Origin: DATLGB01 sp963740765
GTDB lineage: Bacteria; Actinomycetota; Thermoleophilia; Solirubrobacterales; Solirubrobacteraceae
Assembly: GCA_963740765.1 (NCBI GenBank)
Contig: CAVUFN010000008.1
Span: forward strand, 1 to 64,000
Reading direction: 5' to 3'
Length of the DNA: 64,000 bases
Made by a program: the position numbers and the translations under genes. Shown here piece by piece: positions 7,771 to 17,817 of the stretch (position 1 is its first letter; the number at the start of each line of letters is the position of its first letter). Below the pieces are notes generated by a model that worked only from the letters and a program-made list of their open reading frames with translations, was not told where the DNA came from and ran no database searches.

Positions 7771-9234
7771 ATGGAAAACGCCACAATCGAACCTGAAACC
7801 CAGACTCCCGGGGTCACCGTCGTCGAAGGATCCGACGGGCTGCTCCTGGAGATCGACGGTCGCATCGTCCCCAACTACGACGCCACCATCACCCCCTTCG
7901 AGGAGGGTGATGTCGTCACCGGCAACGTCGTCCGCATCGACAAGGACGAGGTCCTCGTCGACATCGGCTACAAGAGCGAGGGGGTCATCCCCTCCCACGA
8001 GCTGTCGATCCGCAAGTCCGTCAACCCCGGCGACGAGGTCGAGCTCGGCGAGGAGGTCGACGCCCTCGTCCTCATCAAGGAGGATCAGGACGGCCGGCTG
8101 ATCCTGTCCAAGAAGCGCGCCCGCTTCGAGCGCGCCTGGCGCCGCATCGAGGCCGCCGCCGACGCGGGCACGCCCGTCGAGGGTCAGGTCATCGAGGTCG
8201 TCAAGGGCGGCCTGATCATCGACCTCGGCGTGCGCGGCTTCCTGCCCGCCTCGCTGGTCGACATCCGCCGCGTGCCGGACCTCGACCAGTACATGGGCCA
8301 GCCCATCGAGTGCAAGGTCATAGAGCTCAACCGCTCGCGCAACAACGTCGTCCTCAGCCGCCGCGCGGTGCTCGAGGAGGAGCGCAAGGAGCAGCGCCAG
8401 CAGATCCTCGACCGCCTGCAGCCGGGCCTCATCATCGAGGGCCAGATCTCGAACATCGTCGACTTCGGCGCGTTCGTCGACCTGGACGGCATCGATGGCC
8501 TCATCCACATCTCCGAGCTGTCGTGGTCGCATGTCAACCACCCGAACGAGATCCTCAACATCGGGGACACCGTCCAGGTCAAGGTGCTCGATATAGACCG
8601 TGACCGCCAGCGCATCTCCCTCGGTCTCAAGCAGACCCAGGAGGATCCGTGGCAGCGTGTCGTGGACACCTACTCGATCGGTGACGAGCTCGAGGGCGCG
8701 GTCACCAAGGTCGTCGCGTTCGGCGCGTTCGTCGAGATCCTCGACGGCGTCGAGGGCCTCGTGCACATCTCCGAGCTGGCCGCCCACCACGTCGAGAACC
8801 CGCGCGAGGTCGTCTCGCCGGGCGACAACGTCAAGGTCAAGATCCTCGAGATCGACACCGAGCGCCGCCGCCTGTCGCTGAGCGTCAAGCGCGTCGAGGG
8901 CCAGGAGCTGCCGATCCGCTCGCTCGAGGGCGACGCCGGCGACCTCGACGACATGCCCGAGCTCGACCTGAGCGAGGACATCTTCACCGAGGCACCGCCC
9001 GCGGAGCCGGAGGCCGAAGCGGCCGCCGAGCCCGAGCCGGAGGCCGAGGTGGCCGCCGAGCCCGAGCCGGAGGCCGAGGTGGCCGCCGAGCCCGAGCCGG
9101 AGGCCGAAGCGGCCGCCGAGCCCGAGGCCGAGCCGGAAGTCGCAGCCGAGCCCGAAGCCGAGGCCGAGGCTGCGCCGGAGCCCGAGGCCGAGGCGCCGGC
9201 CGAGCCGGCCGCCGAGGACCCTGAGTCCAACTAG
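7771..9234 (+). CDS. rpsA: 30S ribosomal protein S1
   Basis: A 487-residue protein with four S1 (OB-fold) RNA-binding repeats at about residues 40-110, 125-195, 210-280 and 300-370. Repeats 3 and 4 carry the conserved DFGAFVDLDG/GLIHISELS and AFGAFVEILDG/GLVHISELA signatures. S1 helps load mRNA on the 30S subunit. The four-repeat length is typical of actinobacteria. The last roughly 110 residues are an acidic, low-complexity tail of Glu-Pro-Glu-Ala repeats. The next gene, coaE, starts inside the 3' end, so translation of the two may be coupled. Confidence 0.95.
   Translation: MENATIEPETQTPGVTVVEGSDGLLLEIDGRIVPNYDATITPFEEGDVVTGNVVRIDKDEVLVDIGYKSEGVIPSHELSIRKSVNPGDEVELGEEVDALVLIKEDQDGRLILSKKRARFERAWRRIEAAADAGTPVEGQVIEVVKGGLIIDLGVRGFLPASLVDIRRVPDLDQYMGQPIECKVIELNRSRNNVVLSRRAVLEEERKEQRQQILDRLQPGLIIEGQISNIVDFGAFVDLDGIDGLIHISELSWSHVNHPNEILNIGDTVQVKVLDIDRDRQRISLGLKQTQEDPWQRVVDTYSIGDELEGAVTKVVAFGAFVEILDGVEGLVHISELAAHHVENPREVVSPGDNVKVKILEIDTERRRLSLSVKRVEGQELPIRSLEGDAGDLDDMPELDLSEDIFTEAPPAEPEAEAAAEPEPEAEVAAEPEPEAEVAAEPEPEAEAAAEPEAEPEVAAEPEAEAEAAPEPEAEAPAEPAAEDPESN
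9021..9110 (+). repeat. 30-bp tandem repeat coding for the acidic S1 tail
   Basis: Three head-to-tail 30-bp units (9021-9050, 9051-9080, 9081-9110), the third differing at its end, plus partial units on either side. They encode AAEPEPEAEV-type decapeptides and are prone to copy-number change by slippage. Confidence 0.8.
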
Positions 9235-9829
9235 TCCGCCGTTCGTCGGGCTGACCGGCGGCATCGGCTCGGGGAAGTCCGAGGCGCTCGCAGCTCTGGA
9301 GCGCCTCGGCGCGGCGACCCTGTCCGCCGACGCGGTCGTCCACGCGCTCTACGAGGAGCCTGAGATGGTCGCCCTCGTGCGCGAGCGCTGGGGCGACGAG
9401 GTGGTCGCCGAGGACGGCACGGTGGACCGCGGCGCCGTCGCCCGGCACGCCTTCGCCTCCGACGAGGAGCGCGGGTGGCTGGAAGCCCAGCTGTGGCCGC
9501 GGGTCGGGGAGCGCATGGGCGCCTGGGTGACCGAGCAGTCGGCTCGCGACCCGGCGCCGCGCGCGCTCGTCGTCGAGGTGCCGCTGCTGTTCGAGTCGGG
9601 CCTGGACCGGGGCTACCAGGCGACGATCGCCGTCGTCGCCGATGAGGAGGTCCGCGCCCAGCGCGCCGGCGCCCGCGGCCACGAGGCGGTCGACGAGCGC
9701 ACCAAGCGCCAGCTCAGCCAGGAGGAGAAGGCGCAACGTGCGACGTACGTCGTGCGCAACGACTCCACCCTGGACGCGTTGGAGGAGAGACTGTCCGAAG
9801 TGTTGGAGACACTGACCGCCACGCCGTGA
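9221..9829 (+). CDS. coaE: Dephospho-CoA kinase
   Basis: About 202 residues. It phosphorylates the ribose 3'-OH of dephospho-CoA, the last step of CoA synthesis. The P-loop LTGGIGSGKS lies at 9251-9280, and the family motifs SADAVVH and EVPLLFESG follow. The first ATG (9365) lies beyond the P-loop, and no ATG, GTG or TTG occurs in frame before it. CTG 9221 inside the 3' end of rpsA (14-bp overlap) is therefore the best start, giving a normal family length. A GAGGA sits just upstream, at short spacing. Its 3' end overlaps the next gene by 4 bp. Confidence 0.85.
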   Translation: MSPTSPPFVGLTGGIGSGKSEALAALERLGAATLSADAVVHALYEEPEMVALVRERWGDEVVAEDGTVDRGAVARHAFASDEERGWLEAQLWPRVGERMGAWVTEQSARDPAPRALVVEVPLLFESGLDRGYQATIAVVADEEVRAQRAGARGHEAVDERTKRQLSQEEKAQRATYVVRNDSTLDALEERLSEVLETLTATP

Positions 9830-10500
9830 GCACCCCTACCGCGACCCGATCCGCCGCCAAGAAGAAGGCCGCCGCCAAGCGCAGGCCCGCTGCGCGCAGC
9901 CACCGGCAGCGCCGCGCCTCGGCGCGCCGGCGCCTGGGCCTCCTCGTCGCTGTCGGGATCGCTGCGACCGCCGCCGTGGCCGCGATCTCGGGCACCTTCG
10001 ACAAGGCGGTCACCGAGCTGCGGCTGCCGCTGCGCCACGAGGACATCATTCGCCAGCAGGCATCGGAGAAGGGCGTGCCTGCCGACCTGATCGCCGCGGT
10101 CATCTACACGGAGTCGCGCTTCATCCCCCAGAGGTCGTCGGCCGGCGCGCAGGGGCTGATGCAGCTGCTGCCCTCGACCGCCGACTACATCGCGGGCCTG
10201 AGCGGCGGCACGCAGTTCGAGCACGGGGACCTCGCCACGCCGCAGATCAACATCAGCTACGGGACCTACTACCTCAAGTACCTGCTGAAGAAGTACCGCG
10301 GCAGCGAGGTGCTGTCCCTCGCCGCGTACAACGCGGGGGAGGGGAAGGTCGACGAGTGGCTCGCCGGCGCCGCGGCGACAGGACAGACCTTCCAGGTCGC
10401 CAAGCACATCCCGTTCCCCGAGACGCGCCACTACGTCGAGAACGTGCTCAGCGCCCGCGACCAGTACCGGCGCCAGTACGAGGACGAGCTCGGCCTCTAG
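9826..10500 (+). CDS. Lytic transglycosylase, Slt family, membrane-anchored
   Basis: A 224-residue protein. A very basic N-terminus (residues 1-45) is followed by one membrane helix at about 45-63, which would place the catalytic domain outside. About 80-210 is a soluble lytic transglycosylase (GH23) domain: the catalytic Glu is in YTESRF, followed by GAQGLMQLLPST and AYNAGEGKV. It cleaves peptidoglycan glycan strands to 1,6-anhydroMurNAc ends. The GTG start at 9826 overlaps the coaE stop (GTGA), so they form one operon. Confidence 0.9.
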   Translation: MSTPTATRSAAKKKAAAKRRPAARSHRQRRASARRRLGLLVAVGIAATAAVAAISGTFDKAVTELRLPLRHEDIIRQQASEKGVPADLIAAVIYTESRFIPQRSSAGAQGLMQLLPSTADYIAGLSGGTQFEHGDLATPQINISYGTYYLKYLLKKYRGSEVLSLAAYNAGEGKVDEWLAGAAATGQTFQVAKHIPFPETRHYVENVLSARDQYRRQYEDELGL

Positions 10501-10552
10501 CCGTTCGGCCGGGCAGGTACCGGCGCCGCTTCTCCTTCGTTGAGCGAGGTCG

Positions 10553-10712
10553 TGCCTAGAAGCACTTGCCGTTCACGTGAACCGCGGCCCTGGTGCCTCT
10601 GCCTCGAAGCGATATGAGCTCACGGGTTCGAACCCATCGAAACGGTGAACTATTCGGAGTCTGGGCGGGTTCGGCGACTGATGTGCGGCTTGAGCGATCG
10701 CTCGAAGCCGGC
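10553..10712 (+). repeat. Diverged direct repeat, copy 1 (about 160 bp)
   Basis: This matches 11036-11197 at a near-constant offset of 484 bp. Shared blocks include GTTCACGTGAAC (10571-10582 and 11055-11066), CGAACCC (10629 and 11113), GGTTCGGCG (10668 and 11152) and GAAGCC near the end. A truncated third head may lie at 10723-10755. The 10501-11302 stretch is visibly lower in GC than its neighbours. No transposase or recombinase is seen in it. Confidence 0.5.
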
Positions 10713-10760
10713 ACTATCGCTCCTGCCTCAAAACGGAAGCCGCCGGGTACCGCCGTCTCC

Positions 10761-11018
10761 GTGCACAATCTCGGGACCCTCGGAGTTCCGCCGCCAGCTG
10801 ACCCGCGCAACCGAGTGGAGTCCGGCCAGTTCCTCAGGGCGCTCCTCACCAGATGGCTGATGGTCTCCATCGTGTCTTGGGCGCTGATCCTGCTCGTGAC
10901 CGACCTCCCCAGCTGGTTCTACTTCGCCGGAGCCGTCGTTCTGGTGACTCTTGCGCTCGACTGGTTGTGGCTCACGTATCGCGTTCGTCGTGACCAGGAC
11001 CGCGCGGCCCGCGGTTAG
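10761..11018 (+). CDS. Small two-helix membrane protein (hypothetical)
   Basis: Up to 85 residues. Two membrane helices (WLMVSIVSWALILLV and WFYFAGAVVLVTLALDWLWL) are followed by a basic tail (YRVRRDQDRAARG), giving a hairpin with a cytoplasmic C-terminus. The start is uncertain: GTG 10761, GTG 10815 and ATG 10860 are all in frame and none has a good ribosome-binding site. It lies in the lower-GC stretch between the two diverged repeats. No family was recognised. Confidence 0.45.
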   Translation: MHNLGTLGVPPPADPRNRVESGQFLRALLTRWLMVSIVSWALILLVTDLPSWFYFAGAVVLVTLALDWLWLTYRVRRDQDRAARG

Positions 11019-11035
11019 CCGCGCTCGCACGTCTG

Positions 11036-11197
11036 CTGTCTCAAAGCAGAAGCGGTTCACGTGAACCGCGGCGCCTCCATTTCTGCCTCGAGCCACGACG
11101 AGCTGGTCCAGCCGAACCCGTCGAAAGTGTCCGTATAGGCAGGTTTCGACCGGTTCGGCGCGATGCGGGCTGCTTCCGCAATCGCCTGGAAGCCAGA
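11036..11197 (+). repeat. Diverged direct repeat, copy 2 (about 160 bp)
   Basis: The partner of 10553-10712. It contains an 18-bp perfect palindrome GCGGTTCACGTGAACCGC at 11052-11069, of which copy 1 keeps the central 12 bp. Read on the minus strand, both copies encode a similar AAVHVN-(K/R)-x-CF peptide, so they could be fragments of a decayed gene. About 100 bp of apparently plain sequence follows before the alpha-glucosidase gene. Confidence 0.5.
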
Positions 11198-11289
11198 GCG
11201 ACCGTCATGTGTGCACTAAGGGCTGCTCCAGCGGCCCCGAGTGCGCTCACCGGCTGCTGCATCGCTGATCCGTGATCGCCGGCCCGACC

Positions 11290-11295
11290 TAGTCT
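11290..11295 (+). promoter_or_regulatory. -10 element of the alpha-glucosidase gene
   Basis: TAGTCT lies 7 nt before the ATG at 11303, in the same arrangement as several other genes in this window. This predicts a leaderless transcript. No clear -35. Confidence 0.35.
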
Positions 11296-11302
11296 CAGCC
11301 GG

Positions 11303-12661
11303 ATGGCGGAATCGTGGTGGCGCGACGGCGTCCTGTACCAGATCTACCCGCGCTCGTTCGCCGACTCCACCGGCGACGGCCACGGGGACCTGCAGGGGAT
11401 CATCGACCGGCTCGACCACCTCGCGTGGCTCGGCGTCAGCGGCATCTGGCTCAACCCGACCTTCCCGTCGCCCAACGACGACTGGGGCTACGACGTCAGC
11501 GACTACAAGGGCGTCCATCCCGACTTCGGCACCCACGAGGACCTCGACCGGCTGATCGCCGCCGCGGGCAAGCGCGGGATCCGCGTCCTGCTGGACCTCG
11601 TCCCCAACCACACCTCGGACCGCCACCCGTGGTTCACGGAGCGGCCCGACTACTACACGTGGGCGGACGAGCCGAACAACTGGAAGTCGATCTTCGACGG
11701 CGGGCCGGCCTGGTCGGAGAAGGACGGGCGCCACTACCTGCACCTGTTCCTGCCGTCCCAGCCCGACTTGAACTGGTGGAACCCGGCGGTGCCCGACGAG
11801 TTCGACGCGATCCTGCGCTACTGGCTCGACCGCGGGGTGGCGGGCTTCCGCATCGACGTCTGCCAGGCGATCGTCAAGGATCGCGAGCTGCGCGACGACC
11901 CGGGGCGCTCGGAGAACCAGCCCGAGGTCCACGACGTCCTGAAGCGCTGGCGGCGGGTGACCGACGAGTACGAGGACCGCATGCTCGTGGGCGAGACCTA
12001 CGTGATGGATCTCGAGGGGCTGGTGCGCTACTGGGGCGACGGCGACGACGAGCTGCACCTGGGCTTCAACATCCCGTTCATCAAGTCGCCGCTGGAGGCC
12101 GACCCGCTGCGCGACATCGTCGAATGGATGGAGCAGGCGCTGCCCGAGCGCGCCTGGCCGGTGTGGACGGGCTCCAACCACGATGCGGGCCGGCTGGCCA
12201 CGCGCTGGGCCGGAGGCGACCCCGCGCGCGCCCGCGCCGCCCTGGTCATGCTCCTCACCCTGCGCGGCACGCCGTTCCTGTACTACGGCGACGAGCTCGG
12301 TCTCACCGACGGCGACGTGACCGACCTGCGCGACAAGGCCGGCGGGCGCGACGGCGGCCGCACCCCGATGCCGTGGGATCCCAACGCCTGGGGCGAGAAC
12401 GCGTGGCTTCCGCTGCACGCGCCCAGTACCGTCGCGGAACAGCGCGATGATCCGGATTCGACCCTGCACCTCGTGCGCAACCTGATCGCCCTGCGGCGCG
12501 CCTTCGTCGACGCGCCCTACGAGACCCTGCCGGCCCCGCCCGGCGTGTGGGCCTACCGCCGCGGCGACTACGACATCGCGGTCAACCTCACCGGCGGCCC
12601 CGCCCATCTCGAAGGCACCGAGGTGCTGCGCACCGAGTCCGCCGTGGTGGTACGGCGATGA
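11303..12661 (+). CDS. GH13-family alpha-glucosidase
   Basis: A 452-residue (alpha/beta)8-barrel glycosidase. It carries the GH13 conserved regions: DLVPNHTS (region I), GFRIDVCQAI with the nucleophile Asp (region II), GETYV with the acid/base Glu (region III) and TGSNHD (region IV). The opening WWRDGVLYQIYPRSF and GDGHGDLQGI are typical of exo-acting alpha-glucosidases and trehalose- or oligo-1,6-glucosidase-like enzymes. It is about 80-100 residues shorter than most of these, mainly at the C-terminus. No signal peptide, so cytoplasmic. It could hydrolyse the alpha-glucosides brought in by the ABC importer at 14.8-19.1 kb; this link is inferred. It overlaps the next gene by 4 bp. Confidence 0.9.
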   Translation: MAESWWRDGVLYQIYPRSFADSTGDGHGDLQGIIDRLDHLAWLGVSGIWLNPTFPSPNDDWGYDVSDYKGVHPDFGTHEDLDRLIAAAGKRGIRVLLDLVPNHTSDRHPWFTERPDYYTWADEPNNWKSIFDGGPAWSEKDGRHYLHLFLPSQPDLNWWNPAVPDEFDAILRYWLDRGVAGFRIDVCQAIVKDRELRDDPGRSENQPEVHDVLKRWRRVTDEYEDRMLVGETYVMDLEGLVRYWGDGDDELHLGFNIPFIKSPLEADPLRDIVEWMEQALPERAWPVWTGSNHDAGRLATRWAGGDPARARAALVMLLTLRGTPFLYYGDELGLTDGDVTDLRDKAGGRDGGRTPMPWDPNAWGENAWLPLHAPSTVAEQRDDPDSTLHLVRNLIALRRAFVDAPYETLPAPPGVWAYRRGDYDIAVNLTGGPAHLEGTEVLRTESAVVVRR

Positions 12662-13485
12662 GCGTCGGCGGCTCGAGTGGCTCGCCGCGGACGGACGCGT
12701 CGTACGACTTCAACAAGGCGCGGCGGCGGCAGGCGATCAGCCGGCTGCGGCACCTGATGCGGCGCAGCTCCGGCCAGGTGCTGCGCTACGAGGACGTGCT
12801 GGACGCCGCCGGCTACGTGGACGAGCGCGACCTCGGCCTGCAGGTCATCCAGCTCGACAGCGTCGTCGGCACCGTCGACCGGGCGCGCGACTTCGACCGC
12901 GCCTTCCGGCCGACGTCGGGGCGGAGCCGGGCGCGCTGGGAGCGGATCGCCTCCGCGTACCGCTCCGGCCAGGAGCTGCCGCCGATCCGCGTCCGCCGGG
13001 TCGGGGACATGCACTTCGTGATCGACGGCCACCATCGCGTCAGCGCCGCTCGCGCGCTCGGCCTCGACACGCTCGACGCGCGCGTCACCGAGGTCCGCAC
13101 GCGCGTCGAGCCGGCCACCAGCGAGTTCGAGATCAACACCCACGAGCGGCTGTTCGCGGAGCGCGTCCCGCTCACCCGCGAGCAGCACGCGCACATCCGC
13201 CTGCCGGGGCAGGAGGGCTACGCCGCGCTCGCGGAGGGCGTCGAGGCGTGGGGGTTCCGGCTGATGCAGGAGGAGAACCGCTTCATCGGCCGCGCCGAGG
13301 TCGCGCGCCGCTGGTTCGCGGAGCTCTACGCGCCGTCCGTCGAGCTGCTCCGCGAGGCCGACCTGATCGGCTCGGGCGGGGAGACGGAGGCCTTCGTGCG
13401 GCTCGAGACCCAGCGCTACCTCCTGCTGCGCTCCCACGATGCCGCCGACGACGCGATGCTCACCCGGCTGCGCGGCGACCTGTAG
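12658..13485 (+). CDS. ParB/sulfiredoxin-fold domain protein
   Basis: 275 residues. The central part (about 115-150: LPPIRVRRVGDMHFVIDGHHRVSAARALG) is the ParB N-terminal/sulfiredoxin-like fold, including the DGHHR motif. The N-terminal 60 residues (KARRRQAISRLRHLM) are basic and helical. No ParB helix-turn-helix and no parS context, so a role in chromosome partition is unlikely. Such stand-alone ParB-like proteins may be nucleotide-binding or nuclease proteins. Its ATG overlaps the alpha-glucosidase stop (ATGA), so they are cotranscribed. The 3' end overlaps the convergent CGNR gene by 26 bp. Confidence 0.7.
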   Translation: MSVGGSSGSPRTDASYDFNKARRRQAISRLRHLMRRSSGQVLRYEDVLDAAGYVDERDLGLQVIQLDSVVGTVDRARDFDRAFRPTSGRSRARWERIASAYRSGQELPPIRVRRVGDMHFVIDGHHRVSAARALGLDTLDARVTEVRTRVEPATSEFEINTHERLFAERVPLTREQHAHIRLPGQEGYAALAEGVEAWGFRLMQEENRFIGRAEVARRWFAELYAPSVELLREADLIGSGGETEAFVRLETQRYLLLRSHDAADDAMLTRLRGDL

Positions 13486-13975
13486 CGCGCCGCTTCTCCG
13501 TCAGGCGCCGGATCTTGACCTCGGTGCCGCAGCCCTCCATCGAGCACCAGCGGCGGCTGCCGTTGCGGCTGAGGTCCAGGAACAGCCACGGGCAGTTGCC
13601 ACAGGTCTTGAGCCGGTCGATCGGGCCGCCGGCCAGCAGCGCGGCGGCGGACGCGACGAGGGCGTCCACCGGGCCGGCCCATGCGAAGCCGCCGGGTCGC
13701 AGCTCGGCGCGGCCGACGGCGCGTGCGTACAGGCTCGTGAGCGCCGCGGTGTCGGGCTCGCCGCCGGTGGCGAGGGGACGTAGCGCGGCGTCGATCGCGG
13801 CGCGCGCGCGCAGGACGTCCGCCAGCCGCGCCCCGCCGGGGAGTCCGACGTGCGCGAGCCACTCGGCCACGTCGGACTGCGATTGCAGGTAGTCCCCGCC
13901 CGGATAGCCGGGGTCGACGGCGTTGAGCAGGTCGAGGGCGACGTCACCACCGATCAATCGCGGGCGTGCTTCCAT
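13460..13975 (-). CDS. CGNR zinc-finger transcriptional regulator (ABATE-type)
   Basis: A 171-residue protein of the CGNR family. An N-terminal helical ABATE domain (about 1-120, opening with LIGGDVALDLLNAV) is followed by a C-terminal zinc finger: CGNCPWLFLD with the second Cys pair in RWCSMEGCG. These proteins are thought to be DNA-binding regulators. It is divergent from azlCD across 43 bp that contain a 20-bp perfect palindrome, so it likely controls that exporter and itself. ATG 13975 has a TAAACT -10 element 8 nt upstream on the minus strand (13989-13984). Confidence 0.85.
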   Translation of the reverse strand: MEARPRLIGGDVALDLLNAVDPGYPGGDYLQSQSDVAEWLAHVGLPGGARLADVLRARAAIDAALRPLATGGEPDTAALTSLYARAVGRAELRPGGFAWAGPVDALVASAAALLAGGPIDRLKTCGNCPWLFLDLSRNGSRRWCSMEGCGTEVKIRRLTEKRRATGRRAAG

Positions 13976-13983
13976 CCAAGGCT

Positions 13984-14011
13984 AGTTTAGTGGTAGCGGC
14001 GCCGCTACCAT
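13984..14011. promoter_or_regulatory. 20-bp perfect palindrome operator between CGNR regulator and azlC
   Basis: TGGTAGCGGCGCCGCTACCA (13991-14010) is a perfect 20-bp inverted repeat. Its right edge overlaps TACCAT (14006-14011), a -10 element 7 nt before the azlC ATG. Its left side abuts TAAACT (13989-13984, minus), the -10 of the regulator. A bound dimer would cover both promoters. Confidence 0.65.
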
Positions 14012-14018
14012 CGTAAGC

Positions 14019-14633
14019 ATGTTTGGTGGGAGCGAAGCCGCCGAAGGCGCTCGCCGGATGCTGCCGCTCGCGTTCGCCGGCGTCCTCGAGGGTGCGGCGT
14101 TCGGAACCCTGGCCGTCGGCGTGATCGGCCACGCAGCCCCCGTGGCGATGTCTGTGACCGCCTATTCGGGCGGCGCGCAGTACGCGACCGTCTCCGTGCT
14201 GGCCGGCGGCGGGACGCTGGGCGCAGCACTGCTGTCGGCGGCCGCGCTCAACGTCCGCTACCTGGCCATGAGCGCCATGGTGCCCGGGCGGTCGCGCCGG
14301 CAGCGGGCGGCGGCGTGCCTGCTGCTGTCCGACGCGGCCTGGGCGATCGCCGACGGCTCCCGTCAGCGCCTGCTCGGCGCCGGCGCGATCGACTGGGTGG
14401 GGTGGACGCTGGGCACGGTGATCGGTGTGTGCGGCGGCGGCATCATCGGCGATCCCGCCCGGCTGGGCCTCGACGCCGCGTTCCCGGCCCTGTTCCTGTG
14501 GCTGCTGCGCGACCACCTCGGCCCCGGCGCGCTGGTCGGCGCGGCGCTCACCCTCCTGTTGATCCCGCTCGTCCCGCCCGGGCTGCCGGTCCTGATCGCC
14601 GGCCTCGCCGGCGCCGCCTGGAGCCTGCGATGA
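14019..14633 (+). CDS. azlC: AzlC-family branched-chain amino-acid exporter, large subunit
   Basis: A 204-residue membrane protein with about five to six helices. The AzlC opening (MLPLAFAGVLEGAAFGTLAV) and the conserved YSGGAQYATV and NVRYLAMSA segments are present. With AzlD it forms an exporter related to B. subtilis AzlCD and E. coli YgaZH, which export leucine analogues or valine. It starts 7 nt after a -10 element within the palindrome and overlaps azlD by 4 bp. Confidence 0.9.
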   Translation: MFGGSEAAEGARRMLPLAFAGVLEGAAFGTLAVGVIGHAAPVAMSVTAYSGGAQYATVSVLAGGGTLGAALLSAAALNVRYLAMSAMVPGRSRRQRAAACLLLSDAAWAIADGSRQRLLGAGAIDWVGWTLGTVIGVCGGGIIGDPARLGLDAAFPALFLWLLRDHLGPGALVGAALTLLLIPLVPPGLPVLIAGLAGAAWSLR

Positions 14634-14824
14634 GCCCGCTGGTCGCCGTCGCCTCGCTCGCCGCGGTCTGCATCTTCATGCGCGTCGCGGTCCCGCTCGG
14701 GCTCGGCGAGCACCGCCCGCCGTGGCTCGACCGGGCGCTGGCCGCGGCTCTCCCGGCGCTGCTGGCGGGACTCGTCGTCGCCGGCACGGTGGCCGACGGC
14801 CGCTCGCTGGAGGCCGGCCCGCGG

Positions 14825-16069
<1,245 letters not shown>

Positions 16070-16081
16070 GGGTCGAGCTCC

Positions 16082-16905
<824 letters not shown>

Positions 16906-16906
<1 letters not shown>

Positions 16907-17817
16907 CAGTCGTCCCCCTCCGGATTGACGCCGAGCAGCCTGATGAAGAAGAACGCGATCAGGCCGACCATGAGGAAGATGAGCACGGAGACCGTCGAGC
17001 CGATGCCGAGGTTGAGCTGGGTCAGCAGCGTGTTGTAGCCGAGGTTGGACACCGTCTCGATCGAGCGGTTCTGCGTCGAGGCGGTCAGCACGTAGATGGT
17101 GTCGAAGATCCGGAACGCGTCCAGCGTGCGGAACAGGATCGCCACGAGGATGGCCGGCTTGATCAGCGGCACGGTGATCTTCCAGAAGCGCTGCCAGGCG
17201 CTGGCGCCGTCGACGCGCGCGGCCTCGTGCAGCTCGTCCGAGACCTGCGAGAGGCCGGCCAGCAGGAGCAGCGCCATGAACGGCGTCGTCTTCCAGGTCT
17301 CCGCGAGGATCGCCACCAGGTACAGCGACCAGGTCTCCGTCAGCGGGTCGGTGGTCGTCCCGAGCGCCTTCGGGACGAAGCCGCCCTCCGAGCCGCTGAA
17401 GGCCAGCCGCCACGCGAAGGCCGCGACGACGGTCACGATGCCGTAGGGGACCAGCGAGGCGGTGCGGACGAGCCCACGGCCGAAGATCACCCGGTGCATG
17501 ACGAGCGCGAGCAGCATGCCGAGCACCAGTTCGAGGCTCACGCTGATCACGGTCAGGATCACCGTGTGGGCGACGTCGGCCCACCAGCGGCCGGCACCCA
17601 GCACCGTGACGTAGTTGCCCAGGCCGACGAACTCGTTGTTGTCGGGGAAGCGCAGGTCCGCGCGCTGCAGCGACAGCACGAAGGCGTTGAGGATCGGGTA
17701 GATGGTGACCGCGACCATCACGAAGGCGGCGGGCGCGCACAGCATCATGCCCAGGCGGCGCTCGGCCTTCGTGCGATCCGAGAGCGCCGGCTTCTTCTTG
17801 GCGGCGGTCGCGCCCAT
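16906..17817 (-). CDS. Sugar ABC transporter permease (MalF/UgpA type)
   Basis: A 303-residue membrane protein with six core helices after a charged N-terminus. Its EAA loop reads HEAARVDGASAWQRF. It forms the heterodimeric pore with the downstream permease. Start ATG 17817 overlaps the stop of the binding-protein gene by one base. The order binding protein, MalF-like, MalG-like, ATPase is that of a complete importer operon. Confidence 0.9.

Noticed and set aside
10613..10650. Possible tRNA: GGGTTCGAACCC resembles a T-arm
   Set aside because: No matching acceptor, D or anticodon arms surround it. The palindrome lies within the diverged repeat.
12658..13485. Chromosome-partition parB with parS sites
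   Set aside because: No helix-turn-helix domain, no parA neighbour and no parS-like repeats were seen.
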